Assembly (NCBI RefSeq): GCF_900109645.1
Contig: NZ_FOBG01000003.1
Location: 432,020-496,019, forward strand
Length of the DNA: 64,000 nucleotides
DNA from: Duganella sp. CF402
GTDB taxonomy: Bacteria > Pseudomonadota > Gammaproteobacteria > Burkholderiales > Burkholderiaceae_D
Reading direction: 5' to 3'
Every line of letters begins with the position of its first letter. Within the stretch, counting starts at the first letter, position 1. The notes under the pieces are model-generated. The model saw only the letters and a list, made by a program, of their open reading frames with translations. It was not told the DNA's origin and did not search any database. Below are positions 26,888 to 34,481 of this stretch, one piece after another. Made by a program: the position numbers and the translations under genes.

Positions 26888-27448
26888 TTAAAAGTTGTAA
26901 CGCAAGCCGGTGCCCAGCGTCGGCTTGGTGTTCTTTTCGTAGGCGTTGATGCGGATCGGCATGTAGCTGACATCGACTGTCAGCGAGACGTTCGGATTCA
27001 GCTTGTAGGCCACGCCCACGCCGGCCGTCACGCCGCCACGGGCGTAGGTATAGTTATCGTAGTCAAAGCGGTACTTGGTCCGGGCCCAGGCGAAATTGCC
27101 GCCCAGCCGGCTGGTCAGCGACCACTTGTCGTCGAGCTTGAGCGCAGTGGCCCAGTTGACGCCCACGCCGCTGGCGCGCACCGCATCCCCGCCGTAGTAG
27201 CCAAAGCCATCAAAAGTGCGCAGCTTGGTCTCGGTCCCCAGCGTGAACACCATCAACTCCACCGCATGCGTTTGCGGCAGGCCAGACAGCGTGTTGCTGC
27301 CGACGTTGTAGCCGGCGTAGGCACGCACCAGGCTGGTGTTGTGGCTGAACTGAGTGCCCACGTCCATGCCCACGTAGGCCGGCGACGGTTCCTCGCCAAA
27401 CGCGCTGCCGCAAGCGGCGGCGATCAACACAGCACACAATGCTTTCAT
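26888..27448 (-). CDS. Small outer-membrane beta-barrel protein
   Basis: 186 residues. Signal peptide MKALCAVLIAAACGSAFG is followed by a barrel of about eight alternating strands (AYVGMDVGTQFSHNTSL, VRAYAGYNVGS, GGVTAGVGVAYKLNPNVSLT) and the C-terminal aromatic signature GTGLRYNF. It resembles the OmpA/OmpW-like transmembrane domain family. The start at 27448 is preferred because GGAG lies five nt before it; another ATG six codons upstream lacks a ribosome-binding site. It is divergent from an XRE regulator, which may control it through the palindrome at 27541. Function is unknown. Confidence 0.82.
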   Translation of the reverse strand: MKALCAVLIAAACGSAFGEEPSPAYVGMDVGTQFSHNTSLVRAYAGYNVGSNTLSGLPQTHAVELMVFTLGTETKLRTFDGFGYYGGDAVRASGVGVNWATALKLDDKWSLTSRLGGNFAWARTKYRFDYDNYTYARGGVTAGVGVAYKLNPNVSLTVDVSYMPIRINAYEKNTKPTLGTGLRYNF

Positions 27449-27526
27449 CTTTGCTCCGTTAGTCATGATGGAGCGAGTGTGGCCCACTTCGCCCCGATGT
27501 ACTAACAAATTATTCCAAAGCCAGCA

Positions 27527-27555
27527 TTCCACGCCGGAGAGTATCGTGATACGAT
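27527..27555 (+). promoter_or_regulatory. Candidate sigma-70 promoter of the XRE regulator gene
   Basis: TTCCAC (27527-27532), a 17-nt spacer and TACGAT (27550-27555) precede the regulator start by about 28 bp. The -10 element lies inside a perfect palindrome, which suits autorepression. Confidence 0.4.
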
Positions 27556-27557
27556 AC
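27541..27557. promoter_or_regulatory. Perfect 17-bp palindromic operator candidate
   Basis: GTATCGT-GAT-ACGATAC is a perfect inverted repeat with 7-bp arms. It overlaps the predicted -10 of the rightward XRE regulator gene (start 27584) and lies 93 bp upstream of the leftward barrel gene. Size and symmetry fit a helix-turn-helix dimer. Confidence 0.6.
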
Positions 27558-27583
27558 CTTTACCTTTTTAACAAGACGCCAAA

Positions 27584-28321
27584 ATGAGTTCACCGGAATT
27601 GCTGCTGCAAGTGCTGCGGACCCAGATGCGGGCTGCCGGCGTGACCTACAAAATGCTGGCCGAGCGGATCGCCATGAGCGAGTCCAGCGTCAAGCGCATG
27701 TTCGGGCAACAGGACATGTCCTTGTCGCGGCTGGCGCAAATCTGCAAGGCGGCGGGGGTGCCGATGGAAGACGTGCTGCGCGGTGCGGCCGACGCCACGC
27801 CGCAAGCGGACCGCCTCACGCTGACGCAGGAAAAATCGCTGCTGGCCAATCCCAGGCTGCTGCTGATGGCGATCAGCTGCCTCGGCCACTGGACCGTGGA
27901 ACAGGTGCTGGAAACCTACGAGTTGACCGAGCCGGAATGCATCATGCTGCTGGCCGAGCTGGACCGGCTGGGATTGATCGAACTGAAGCCGCTGAACCGC
28001 TACCGCCTGCGCGTCTCCAACGCCTTCCGCTGGCTGCCGGACGGCCCGGTGCAGCAATTCTTCCGCGAGCATGTGGTGGACGACTATTTCGGCGGCAGCT
28101 TCGACGGCGCCGGCGAAACGCTGCTGTGCCTGCCGGCCCGCCTGTCGGCGCCAAGTGCGCAGGAACTGGTCGGCCGCATCCAGCAACTGGCCGGCGAACT
28201 GGCGCGCCTGCACCAGGGCGACCGCCGTTTAACGCCGCAAGAACGCGACGGCTTCACGTTGCTGATCGGCTTCCGCTCCTGGGAATTCGCCGCCTTCACC
28301 GCCCTGCGCCGCCCTAAATAA
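27584..28321 (+). CDS. XRE-family helix-turn-helix transcriptional regulator with large C-terminal domain
   Basis: 245 residues. The N-terminal HTH spans about residues 17-60 (YKMLAERIAMSESSVKRMF, then MSLSRLAQICKAAGVPMEDV). The remaining 180 residues contain a winged-helix-like segment (WTVEQVLETYELTEPECIML, LAELDRLGLIELKPLNRYRL) and a helical tail, a layout seen in uncharacterised Gammaproteobacteria/Betaproteobacteria regulators. A perfect palindrome overlaps its promoter. Targets are probably itself and the divergent barrel gene. Its 3' end meets the small membrane-protein pair tail to tail, 5 bp apart. Confidence 0.85.
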   Translation: MSSPELLLQVLRTQMRAAGVTYKMLAERIAMSESSVKRMFGQQDMSLSRLAQICKAAGVPMEDVLRGAADATPQADRLTLTQEKSLLANPRLLLMAISCLGHWTVEQVLETYELTEPECIMLLAELDRLGLIELKPLNRYRLRVSNAFRWLPDGPVQQFFREHVVDDYFGGSFDGAGETLLCLPARLSAPSAQELVGRIQQLAGELARLHQGDRRLTPQERDGFTLLIGFRSWEFAAFTALRRPK

Positions 28322-28326
28322 AGTGA

Positions 28327-28455
28327 TTAATCATTTGCCTCTTCGGCAGCCTGCTCCTCACGAATGACTCTTTCCGTATCGAGATAAGACCAGATGCACA
28401 CGCCCAGACCGAAAATACTACCTAACGCTGTAAGCGCATAAATAAAAATAGTCAT
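28327..28455 (-). CDS. Predicted 42-residue single-span membrane protein
   Basis: A short gene of 42 codons: an N-terminal hydrophobic helix (IFIYALTALGSIFGLGVCIW, residues 3-22) is followed by a charged cytoplasmic tail rich in Glu and Arg (YLDTERVIREEQAAEEAND). An excellent ribosome-binding site AGGAGG lies 5 nt before the ATG and is itself the last codons of the upstream gene, whose TGA overlaps this ATG. That coupling and the amphipathic composition are strong evidence for real translation. No known family was recognised. A role as a small partner of the upstream membrane protein is inferred from the overlap. Confidence 0.72.
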   Translation of the reverse strand: MTIFIYALTALGSIFGLGVCIWSYLDTERVIREEQAAEEAND

Positions 28456-28853
28456 TTCATCCTCCTTTGTGACAGGCGGCGAAAAACCAACGAAGCCAAC
28501 AATAAAGAAATGCTAGCAAATGTGATGCAACTGCCCAACATGGCAGTGGCATTAATCAGAGCGGCATTTCTTTCCGCAATAAGTGTTAATGCATAAAGAG
28601 TACTGTATATCGAAAAAAACACAAACGACGCACCGTTTTGTAAGGTCTTCCATTCTTTATCCTGTGCAGGCAAATGCTCGATCTCATTGATGATCGATAC
28701 GTGAAGCACTAAGCCAAATACGATAAAGTCAGGCGCTGAGCATGGGCTGATTACACCGGCATTGGCGATGAGCCAAGCGACGAGTCTGGTTAAAACGGGA
28801 ATGAGACCGACAAATAATGTGCAGGCCAGCCATTTGCTTTTCGAGAATCTCAT
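28452..28853 (-). CDS. Uncharacterised four-span membrane protein
   Basis: 133 residues from ATG 28853; a TTG three codons upstream (28862) is an alternative start. Four hydrophobic segments can be seen: LACTLFVGLIPVLTRLVAWL, FIVFGLVLHVSII, ASFVFFSIYSTLYALTLI, and ATAMLGSCITFASISLLLAS, with a conserved-looking charged turn NEIEHLPAQDKEWKTL after span two. Codon use is clearly more A/T-rich than the neighbours, which suggests recent acquisition. It overlaps the 42-residue gene downstream. The start lies at the edge of a long inverted repeat. I do not recognise the family. Confidence 0.7.
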   Translation of the reverse strand: MRFSKSKWLACTLFVGLIPVLTRLVAWLIANAGVISPCSAPDFIVFGLVLHVSIINEIEHLPAQDKEWKTLQNGASFVFFSIYSTLYALTLIAERNAALINATAMLGSCITFASISLLLASLVFRRLSQRRMK

Positions 28854-28884
28854 GATTTTCAATCTGAGTAGTGATTCTCGAAAA
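28838..28884. repeat. 12-bp inverted repeat around the start of the four-span membrane gene
   Basis: Perfect arms TTTTCGAGAATC (28838-28849) and GATTCTCGAAAA (28873-28884) are separated by 23 bp. In the leftward transcript the start codon (28853-28851) falls at the end of the loop, immediately before the 3' arm, so a hairpin would hold the initiation region. The arms could equally be a protein-binding site. Confidence 0.6.
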
Positions 28885-28929
28885 ACTATGGCATAGGCCT
28901 ATCATCCGGTATGGCGCGGAATCAAAAGC

Positions 28930-31170
28930 TCACCAGATAGGGCCGAGGAACAGGTAGGCGCTGCTTTTGCCGCCTTTGGTGGTGCCGGCGCCGAAGTACA
29001 GCGGGCCGAAGCGGGTATCGACCGCGACGAAGCCGCTGGCGGCCTGCTTCAGCGAGCCCCAATGCAGCGGATCGTTCGGGCTGTAGGCGCCGCCCGCTTC
29101 CAGCGAGAAGCCGAGCCGCACGTCGCCGCCCAGCGCGGCCGGCATGGCGCCGATGCTGCGCGCCATCACCACCCGTCCCAGCACGGTGCGGCTGCCCACC
29201 ACCGATTCCGGCGTGGTGCCTGACAGCCGCAGGAAGCCGCCCAGATTGTTGTCCGTCGCACCGCCCTGGCTGCGCGCCCACTCGGCATACACGTGGCCTG
29301 CCCAGCGCCCGGCGTGGAAGGCTTCCATGCCCTTCAGTTCCTGCCGCGCCGGCACCGGCGTCGCTTCGTTCTTGTGCAGCTCCACCGCACGCTGCCACTC
29401 AAGGCTGAACAAGGTGCCGCGCGTCGGGAAGGCGATGCTGTCGAGCGTATCGACGTTGAAGCTCAAGGCCTGCACGGTTTGCGACACGTGCTGCTTGGTC
29501 AGGTCTTCCGGTATCGTCAGATGCACTTTGCCGACCTGGCGCGACACGGTGTAGCGCAGGTCGCCCCAGCGTCCCAATTGCCGTCCCACCGACATCCCCG
29601 CAGCGCTGTAGTCGTAGGCATAGCGCGCCTGGCGGAAGCCGGTGGAGTTGAAGATGTCGCTGGCGCCGGAAGCGTATTCCAGCGACGGCGCCACATACCA
29701 TTGCGAGCCTGCGCCCAGCGGCTGCCAGAACTGCATGCCCAGGGAGCGCGTGGTGCCGACGCTGGCGATGGTGCGCAGCTCCGCGCCCCAGTCGTTGAGC
29801 GAGGACAGCACGTGCATGGCCTTGAACTGGAAGGCGCTGTTCTCGCTAAAGTCGCTGTTCAATTCCAAGCCGACGCGCAGGCGGCTGTGCGCCCAATCGG
29901 CTTCGGTTGGTTTGATTAACACGCTGCGGCCGTTCTCGTCGTCGCGCACTTCGGTTTCCACACGCGCCAGGTCGCCGCGACCGAACAGCAGGTTGCCCGC
30001 CAGCGTGGCCTGCTCGCTGGTCACCTGCTGCCCCAGCTTCAAACCGGTCTGCACTTCCAGCTCCTTTGGATTGATGCGGCCACTCGGTGCGATTTCCAGC
30101 TTGGTCAGCCGCACCGGCTGGTCGATCGCCAGCGGCGCCGACGAGCGTTTCAATTCGTACGCCGCGTACTGCGCTTCCGGCAGCGCCAGTCCCACCAGTT
30201 TGGCGCTCATGGCGCGCACCGCCGCCTCGCCCTCTTTCATGGCGCGGTCATGGCGCGCAAAGTCGAGGAAGCCAATGCCGCCCAGGTCCGGTTGCAGCAG
30301 CACGTCGTTAGGCTTCAGTTCCTTCAGCGAGCGCTGGACGTTTTGCTCGGTCAGGATTTGCAGCATCTGCTGCGCCACGCTGACCGCGCTCACCAGTTCC
30401 TTCTCCTGCGCCAGCGGGGTGCCGACGTTGACGGCGATGATGATGTCCGCCCCCATCTCGCGCGCCACGTCCACCGGCAGATTGCGCACCAGGCCACCAT
30501 CGACCAGCAAGCGCTGGTTGACCCGCACCGGCGCAAACACGCCCGGCACCGCCAGCGAGGCGCGCATGGCGAGGAACAGCGGGGTGTCGGTCAGCTCCAC
30601 CAGTTCACCGGTCACCAGATCGGAGGCGACGGAGCGGAACGGCAGCTGCAGCAGGTTGGCCGGCTTGTCGCGCGCGCCCGACGGCAGCACGCGGGTCAGC
30701 GCCAGTTCCAGCGCTTCGTTGCCGGCGGCGGCCGGTGGCAGCGACACGCCGTCAAGGTGCGCGCCGAATTCGATACGCGACGGCAGCAGCAAGTCTTCGT
30801 CGCGGCGGCGATAGAACAGTTCATCGCGCGGCGGACGATCCGCCACCACGGCGTTCCAGTCGGTGCGGCGCACCAGCTGTTCCAGCTGGTCGACCGAGCT
30901 GCCGGCCGCATACGCGCCGCCCACCACGCTGCCCATGCTGGTGCCGACCACGATATCGACCGGGATGCGAAGTTCCTGCAGGGCGCGCAACACGCCGATA
31001 TGGGCGAAACCACGGGCGCCGCCGCCGGACAGCACCAGCGCCACTTTCGGGCGCGGCTTGATGGCGGCATTGGGCGCGATCGAGGTGGCGTCAGGCTGTT
31101 GCTGCGCCAGCGCGGTGGACAAGAAAAAGCCGCAGCATAAAGCTGCGGCCAGGTTGCGGAGGTAAGTCAT
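28930..31170 (-). CDS. Patatin-like phospholipase with C-terminal outer-membrane barrel (PlpD-like, type Vd)
   Basis: 746 residues. Signal peptide (cleaved near STALA, residue 22), then a patatin domain with the oxyanion loop GGGARGFAHIG (about 49-59), nucleophile Ser in GTSMGS (about 79) and catalytic Asp in DGGLVRNLP (about 222). A POTRA-like linker (about 320-400) and a BamA/Omp85-type 16-strand barrel complete the chain, ending FLGPIW. This is the single-chain type Vd arrangement known from P. aeruginosa PlpD. The gene begins 8 bp after gspC and is probably the last gene of the T2SS operon. Confidence 0.9.
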   Translation of the reverse strand: MTYLRNLAAALCCGFFLSTALAQQQPDATSIAPNAAIKPRPKVALVLSGGGARGFAHIGVLRALQELRIPVDIVVGTSMGSVVGGAYAAGSSVDQLEQLVRRTDWNAVVADRPPRDELFYRRRDEDLLLPSRIEFGAHLDGVSLPPAAAGNEALELALTRVLPSGARDKPANLLQLPFRSVASDLVTGELVELTDTPLFLAMRASLAVPGVFAPVRVNQRLLVDGGLVRNLPVDVAREMGADIIIAVNVGTPLAQEKELVSAVSVAQQMLQILTEQNVQRSLKELKPNDVLLQPDLGGIGFLDFARHDRAMKEGEAAVRAMSAKLVGLALPEAQYAAYELKRSSAPLAIDQPVRLTKLEIAPSGRINPKELEVQTGLKLGQQVTSEQATLAGNLLFGRGDLARVETEVRDDENGRSVLIKPTEADWAHSRLRVGLELNSDFSENSAFQFKAMHVLSSLNDWGAELRTIASVGTTRSLGMQFWQPLGAGSQWYVAPSLEYASGASDIFNSTGFRQARYAYDYSAAGMSVGRQLGRWGDLRYTVSRQVGKVHLTIPEDLTKQHVSQTVQALSFNVDTLDSIAFPTRGTLFSLEWQRAVELHKNEATPVPARQELKGMEAFHAGRWAGHVYAEWARSQGGATDNNLGGFLRLSGTTPESVVGSRTVLGRVVMARSIGAMPAALGGDVRLGFSLEAGGAYSPNDPLHWGSLKQAASGFVAVDTRFGPLYFGAGTTKGGKSSAYLFLGPIW

Positions 31171-31178
31171 GGTCTGGC

Positions 31179-31799
31179 CTACTGACGATCGTTACTGGGG
31201 ATGGGAGGCACGCGTTGCGGCGCCGTCTGCGCGTTCTGTTGCGGCATGACCGGCGGCTGGCCGGGCGTCTGCTGGAACGATGGCGACGGCGTCGCTGTCA
31301 CCGGCGGCGGCGCCGGCTGCACCACCGGCTGCACCACCGGCGGCGGCATGGAAGCCGGCATCGGGCCGAGCTGGCCCGGCAGCGTGGCCGGTCCGCTGGA
31401 CACGCCGGCATCGCTCGGCAAGTCCACGCGCTTGATCACGCCGCCCTCGGACAGGATCACATGCCTGGCGTGCACCTCTTTCACCACCACGCCCGGCATC
31501 ACTTCCTTGCCGACCGCCAGCGCCACCGCCGGCTTGTTGTCGACCGAGATGATGGCGGCGCTGTCTTCGCCGCGCGCGGCGACCACGCCTTTCAGCTGGT
31601 AGTTGCTGACTGCGGCCACGTTCACCTGTCCACCGAACAGGCCCTTGGCCGCGTCGAGGTTGACGCCCATCGGCGGCGGTGGCGGCGGCGCGGCAATCGC
31701 GCGCTGCTGCGGCTTGAACAACTGCAGTCCCCAATAGGCCAGCGATGCCGACAGCAGCACCACGGCGAGAACAGTAACGATTAAGGGCAAACGCTTCAT
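31179..31799 (-). CDS. gspC: Type II secretion protein C (short form)
   Basis: 206 residues. Inner-membrane clamp that links the assembly platform to the secretin. One N-terminal transmembrane helix (LIVTVLAVVLLSASLAYWGL, residues 5-24), a Pro-rich linker, then the homology region LKGVVAARGEDSAAIISVDN and the beta structure EVMPGVVVKEVHARHVILSE. In place of a PDZ domain the C terminus is a low-complexity Pro/Gln-rich tail. It is the last machine gene of the operon, whereas gspC is often first. Confidence 0.83.
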   Translation of the reverse strand: MKRLPLIVTVLAVVLLSASLAYWGLQLFKPQQRAIAAPPPPPPMGVNLDAAKGLFGGQVNVAAVSNYQLKGVVAARGEDSAAIISVDNKPAVALAVGKEVMPGVVVKEVHARHVILSEGGVIKRVDLPSDAGVSSGPATLPGQLGPMPASMPPPVVQPVVQPAPPPVTATPSPSFQQTPGQPPVMPQQNAQTAPQRVPPIPSNDRQ

Positions 31800-31824
31800 G
31801 GTGTCCTTGTTGTATTCCTGACGA

Positions 31825-33048
31825 TCAGCGTACCAGCTGATTGATTTCGATAATAGGCATCAGTACCGCCAGCACGATCAGCAGCACCACCACGCCCATC
31901 GCCAGGATCAGCGCCGGTTCCAGCAGGCCTGCGATGGTCAGGGTGCGCCGTTCCAGATCGGCCTCCTGGGCGGCAGCGGCGCGGTCCAGCATGGCCGGCA
32001 GCTCGCCGGTGATTTCGCCGGCGCGGATCATGTGCACCAGCATCGGCGGGAAGTGCTTCTGCGCCGACAGCGCACGCGCCAGGCTCACGCCTTCGCGCAC
32101 GGCGTCGCTGGCCTCTTCCACCAGCTCGCGCATGGCGACGTTGTTGAGGGTATCGCGGCTGGTTTCCAGCGCGCGCAGGATAGGCACGCCGGAGCCGGTG
32201 GTGATCGCCAGCGTGCTGGCGAAACGCGCGGTGTTCAGGCTGCGCTCGAATTTGCCATACAGCGGCGCGGTCAGCAGCCAGGTGTGCCAGCGCCTCTTTA
32301 ATACGATGTTCTGCAGGGCGCGCCGCCACATGAACCAGGCACCGATCAGCGCAGTCGCCACCACGATGCCGTAGCTGCGTACGAAGTCCGACACCGCCAG
32401 CATCACCACCGTCAGGAACGGCAGCTTTTGCTTGGTGTTGGCGAACACCGAGACGATCTGCGGCACCACGTAGGTCAGCAGGAAGATCACGATGGAGAAC
32501 GCCACCACCGTCACGATGGCCGGATAGGTGAAGGCCAGCCGGACCTTCTGCACCAGCGCGTTGCGGCGTTCGATGTAATCGGCAAGGCGCGACAGCACGC
32601 GCGACAACTGGCCGATCTGCTCACCGGACGCCACCAGCGCGCGGTAGATTTCAGCAAAGTCGCGCGGATGGCGGCCCAGCACCACCGACAGCGCATCGCC
32701 GCCGATGACTTCCGAACGCACCGAGGCAATCAGGTCGCGCAGGTACGGGCGCTCGGCCTGTTCCAGCAAGGCGGTAAAGGCCTGCTCCAGCGGCAGGCCG
32801 GCTTCCAGCAAACTGGCCAGCTGGCGCGTGAACAGCGCCAGTTCGGTCGAGCTCAAACGCTCGCCCAGGCCGCCACGGCTTTTAGCGACGCCGGAGGCAT
32901 CCACCTGCGCGGCGATCTGGTCGACCTTGAGCGGCACCAGTCCCTGCGCGCGCAGCTCGGAACGCGCCGAGCGGGCGCTGTCCGAATTCAGGACGCCTTT
33001 CTTGGTGGCGCCGCCGGCATCGACGGCTTCGTAACGAAATGCGGGCAT
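31825..33048 (-). CDS. gspF: Type II secretion inner-membrane platform protein F
   Basis: 407 residues, the usual length. Polytopic platform protein with two repeated GspF domains of six helices and three main transmembrane spans (FTYPAIVTVVAFSIVIFLLT, VVATALIGAWFMW, ILAMGVVVLLIVLAVLM). It carries the family signature LFTRQLASLLEAGLPLEQAF and the repeat MLVHMIRAGEITGELPAML. It works with the GspE ATPase. Ten bp separate it from gspE and 25 bp from gspC. Confidence 0.96.
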   Translation of the reverse strand: MPAFRYEAVDAGGATKKGVLNSDSARSARSELRAQGLVPLKVDQIAAQVDASGVAKSRGGLGERLSSTELALFTRQLASLLEAGLPLEQAFTALLEQAERPYLRDLIASVRSEVIGGDALSVVLGRHPRDFAEIYRALVASGEQIGQLSRVLSRLADYIERRNALVQKVRLAFTYPAIVTVVAFSIVIFLLTYVVPQIVSVFANTKQKLPFLTVVMLAVSDFVRSYGIVVATALIGAWFMWRRALQNIVLKRRWHTWLLTAPLYGKFERSLNTARFASTLAITTGSGVPILRALETSRDTLNNVAMRELVEEASDAVREGVSLARALSAQKHFPPMLVHMIRAGEITGELPAMLDRAAAAQEADLERRTLTIAGLLEPALILAMGVVVLLIVLAVLMPIIEINQLVR

Positions 33049-33058
33049 AGTTAGTCGC

Positions 33059-34480
33059 TTAGTCCTTGGTCACGCGCATGAGTTCCGCCTGCGTGGTGGT
33101 GCCGCTGGCCAGCCAGCGTTCGCCGTCATCGCGCATGGTCTGCATGCCGTCGCCGATGGCTGCAGCTTTGATCTCCGCTTCCGAGGCGCGGTTGTGGATT
33201 TGCGCGCGGATCTGCTCCGTGGTCTCCAAAAATTCGTAGACGCCGACCCGGCCCTGATAGCCGGTGTGGCCGCAATGCTCGCAGCCGACCGCGTGCCACA
33301 ACTTGCCGTCGTAGGTTTTGCAGCTTGGGCACAGCTTGCGCACCAGCCGCTGCGCCAGCACGCCGAGCAAGGTGGACGACAGCAGGAACGGTTCGATGCC
33401 CATGTCCAGCAAGCGCGTAACCGCAGCGGCGGCGTCGTTGGTGTGCAGCGTCGCCAGCACCAGGTGACCGGTCAGCGAGGCTTGTACCGCGATCTGCGCG
33501 GTTTCCAGGTCGCGAATCTCACCGATCATGATCACGTCCGGGTCCTGGCGCAGGATGGCGCGCAAGGCCTTGGCGAAGGTCATGTCGATGCGCGGGTTGA
33601 CCTGGGTCTGGCCCACCCCCGGCAGGTCGTATTCGATCGGGTCTTCCACCGTCATGATGTTGGTGGTGGTGGCGTTCAGCAGCGACAGCGCGGCGTAGAG
33701 CGTGGTGGTTTTGCCGGAGCCGGTAGGACCGGTCACCAGCACGATGCCGTGCGGCTGGTTGATCAGCGCATCGAACTTCGGCAGCATGGTCTCGCTCATG
33801 CCGAGGTGGTTCAGGTCGAGGCGGCCGGCTTCCTTGTCCAGCAGACGCAGTACCGCGCGTTCACCGTGGCCGGTCGGCAGCGTGGAGACACGCACGTCCA
33901 CCGGCTTGCCGCCGATACGCAGCGTGATGCGGCCATCCTGCGGCAGGCGCTTCTCGGCGATATCCAGCTGCGCCATGATCTTGATACGCGAGATCAGCGA
34001 ACCGTGGATGGCCTTGCGCGGACGGACGATATCGCGCAACGTGCCGTCGACGCGGAAGCGCACCACCGAGGTTTGCTCGAACGGCTCGATGTGGATATCG
34101 GATGCGCTGTCGCGCAGTGCTTGCGTCAGCAGCGCGTTGATCATGCGGATCACCGGTGCATCGTCGGATGATTCCAGCAGGTCTTCAATCGCCGGCACGT
34201 CCTGCAGCAGCTTGGTCAGATCGAGATCGGCGTCGAATTCTTCCGCCACCATCGAAGCGTTGCCGCCCGAGCTGGCGTAGGCGGCGGCGATGGCGGTTTC
34301 CAGGTCGGCGCGCGTCATGTGCTTCAACTGGATGCGGCCGAAACGGCGCGACACTTCAGCGATGGCCGCCGGCGCGGTGGCGCCGCACATCAGCACATCG
34401 ACCGTGTTCTCGGCGTCTTCGCTGTGCTGGGCCAGCACCACGAAGTCGCGCGCGAAAGCGTAGGGGAGCAGATTCGTCAT
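33059..34480 (-). CDS. gspE: Type II secretion ATPase E
   Basis: 473 residues. Cytoplasmic hexameric ATPase that drives pseudopilus assembly. Walker A GPTGSGKTTTLY (about 247-258), the Asp box, Walker B in DPDVIMIGEIRDLETA (about 310-325), the His box and the zinc module CPSC with CEHC (about 384-405) are all present. A short N-terminal region binds GspL. The stop lies one bp before the gspD... order reads D-E-F-C, all leftward with spacings of 1-25 bp. Confidence 0.96.
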   Translation of the reverse strand: MTNLLPYAFARDFVVLAQHSEDAENTVDVLMCGATAPAAIAEVSRRFGRIQLKHMTRADLETAIAAAYASSGGNASMVAEEFDADLDLTKLLQDVPAIEDLLESSDDAPVIRMINALLTQALRDSASDIHIEPFEQTSVVRFRVDGTLRDIVRPRKAIHGSLISRIKIMAQLDIAEKRLPQDGRITLRIGGKPVDVRVSTLPTGHGERAVLRLLDKEAGRLDLNHLGMSETMLPKFDALINQPHGIVLVTGPTGSGKTTTLYAALSLLNATTTNIMTVEDPIEYDLPGVGQTQVNPRIDMTFAKALRAILRQDPDVIMIGEIRDLETAQIAVQASLTGHLVLATLHTNDAAAAVTRLLDMGIEPFLLSSTLLGVLAQRLVRKLCPSCKTYDGKLWHAVGCEHCGHTGYQGRVGVYEFLETTEQIRAQIHNRASEAEIKAAAIGDGMQTMRDDGERWLASGTTTQAELMRVTKD

Positions 34481-34481
34481 A

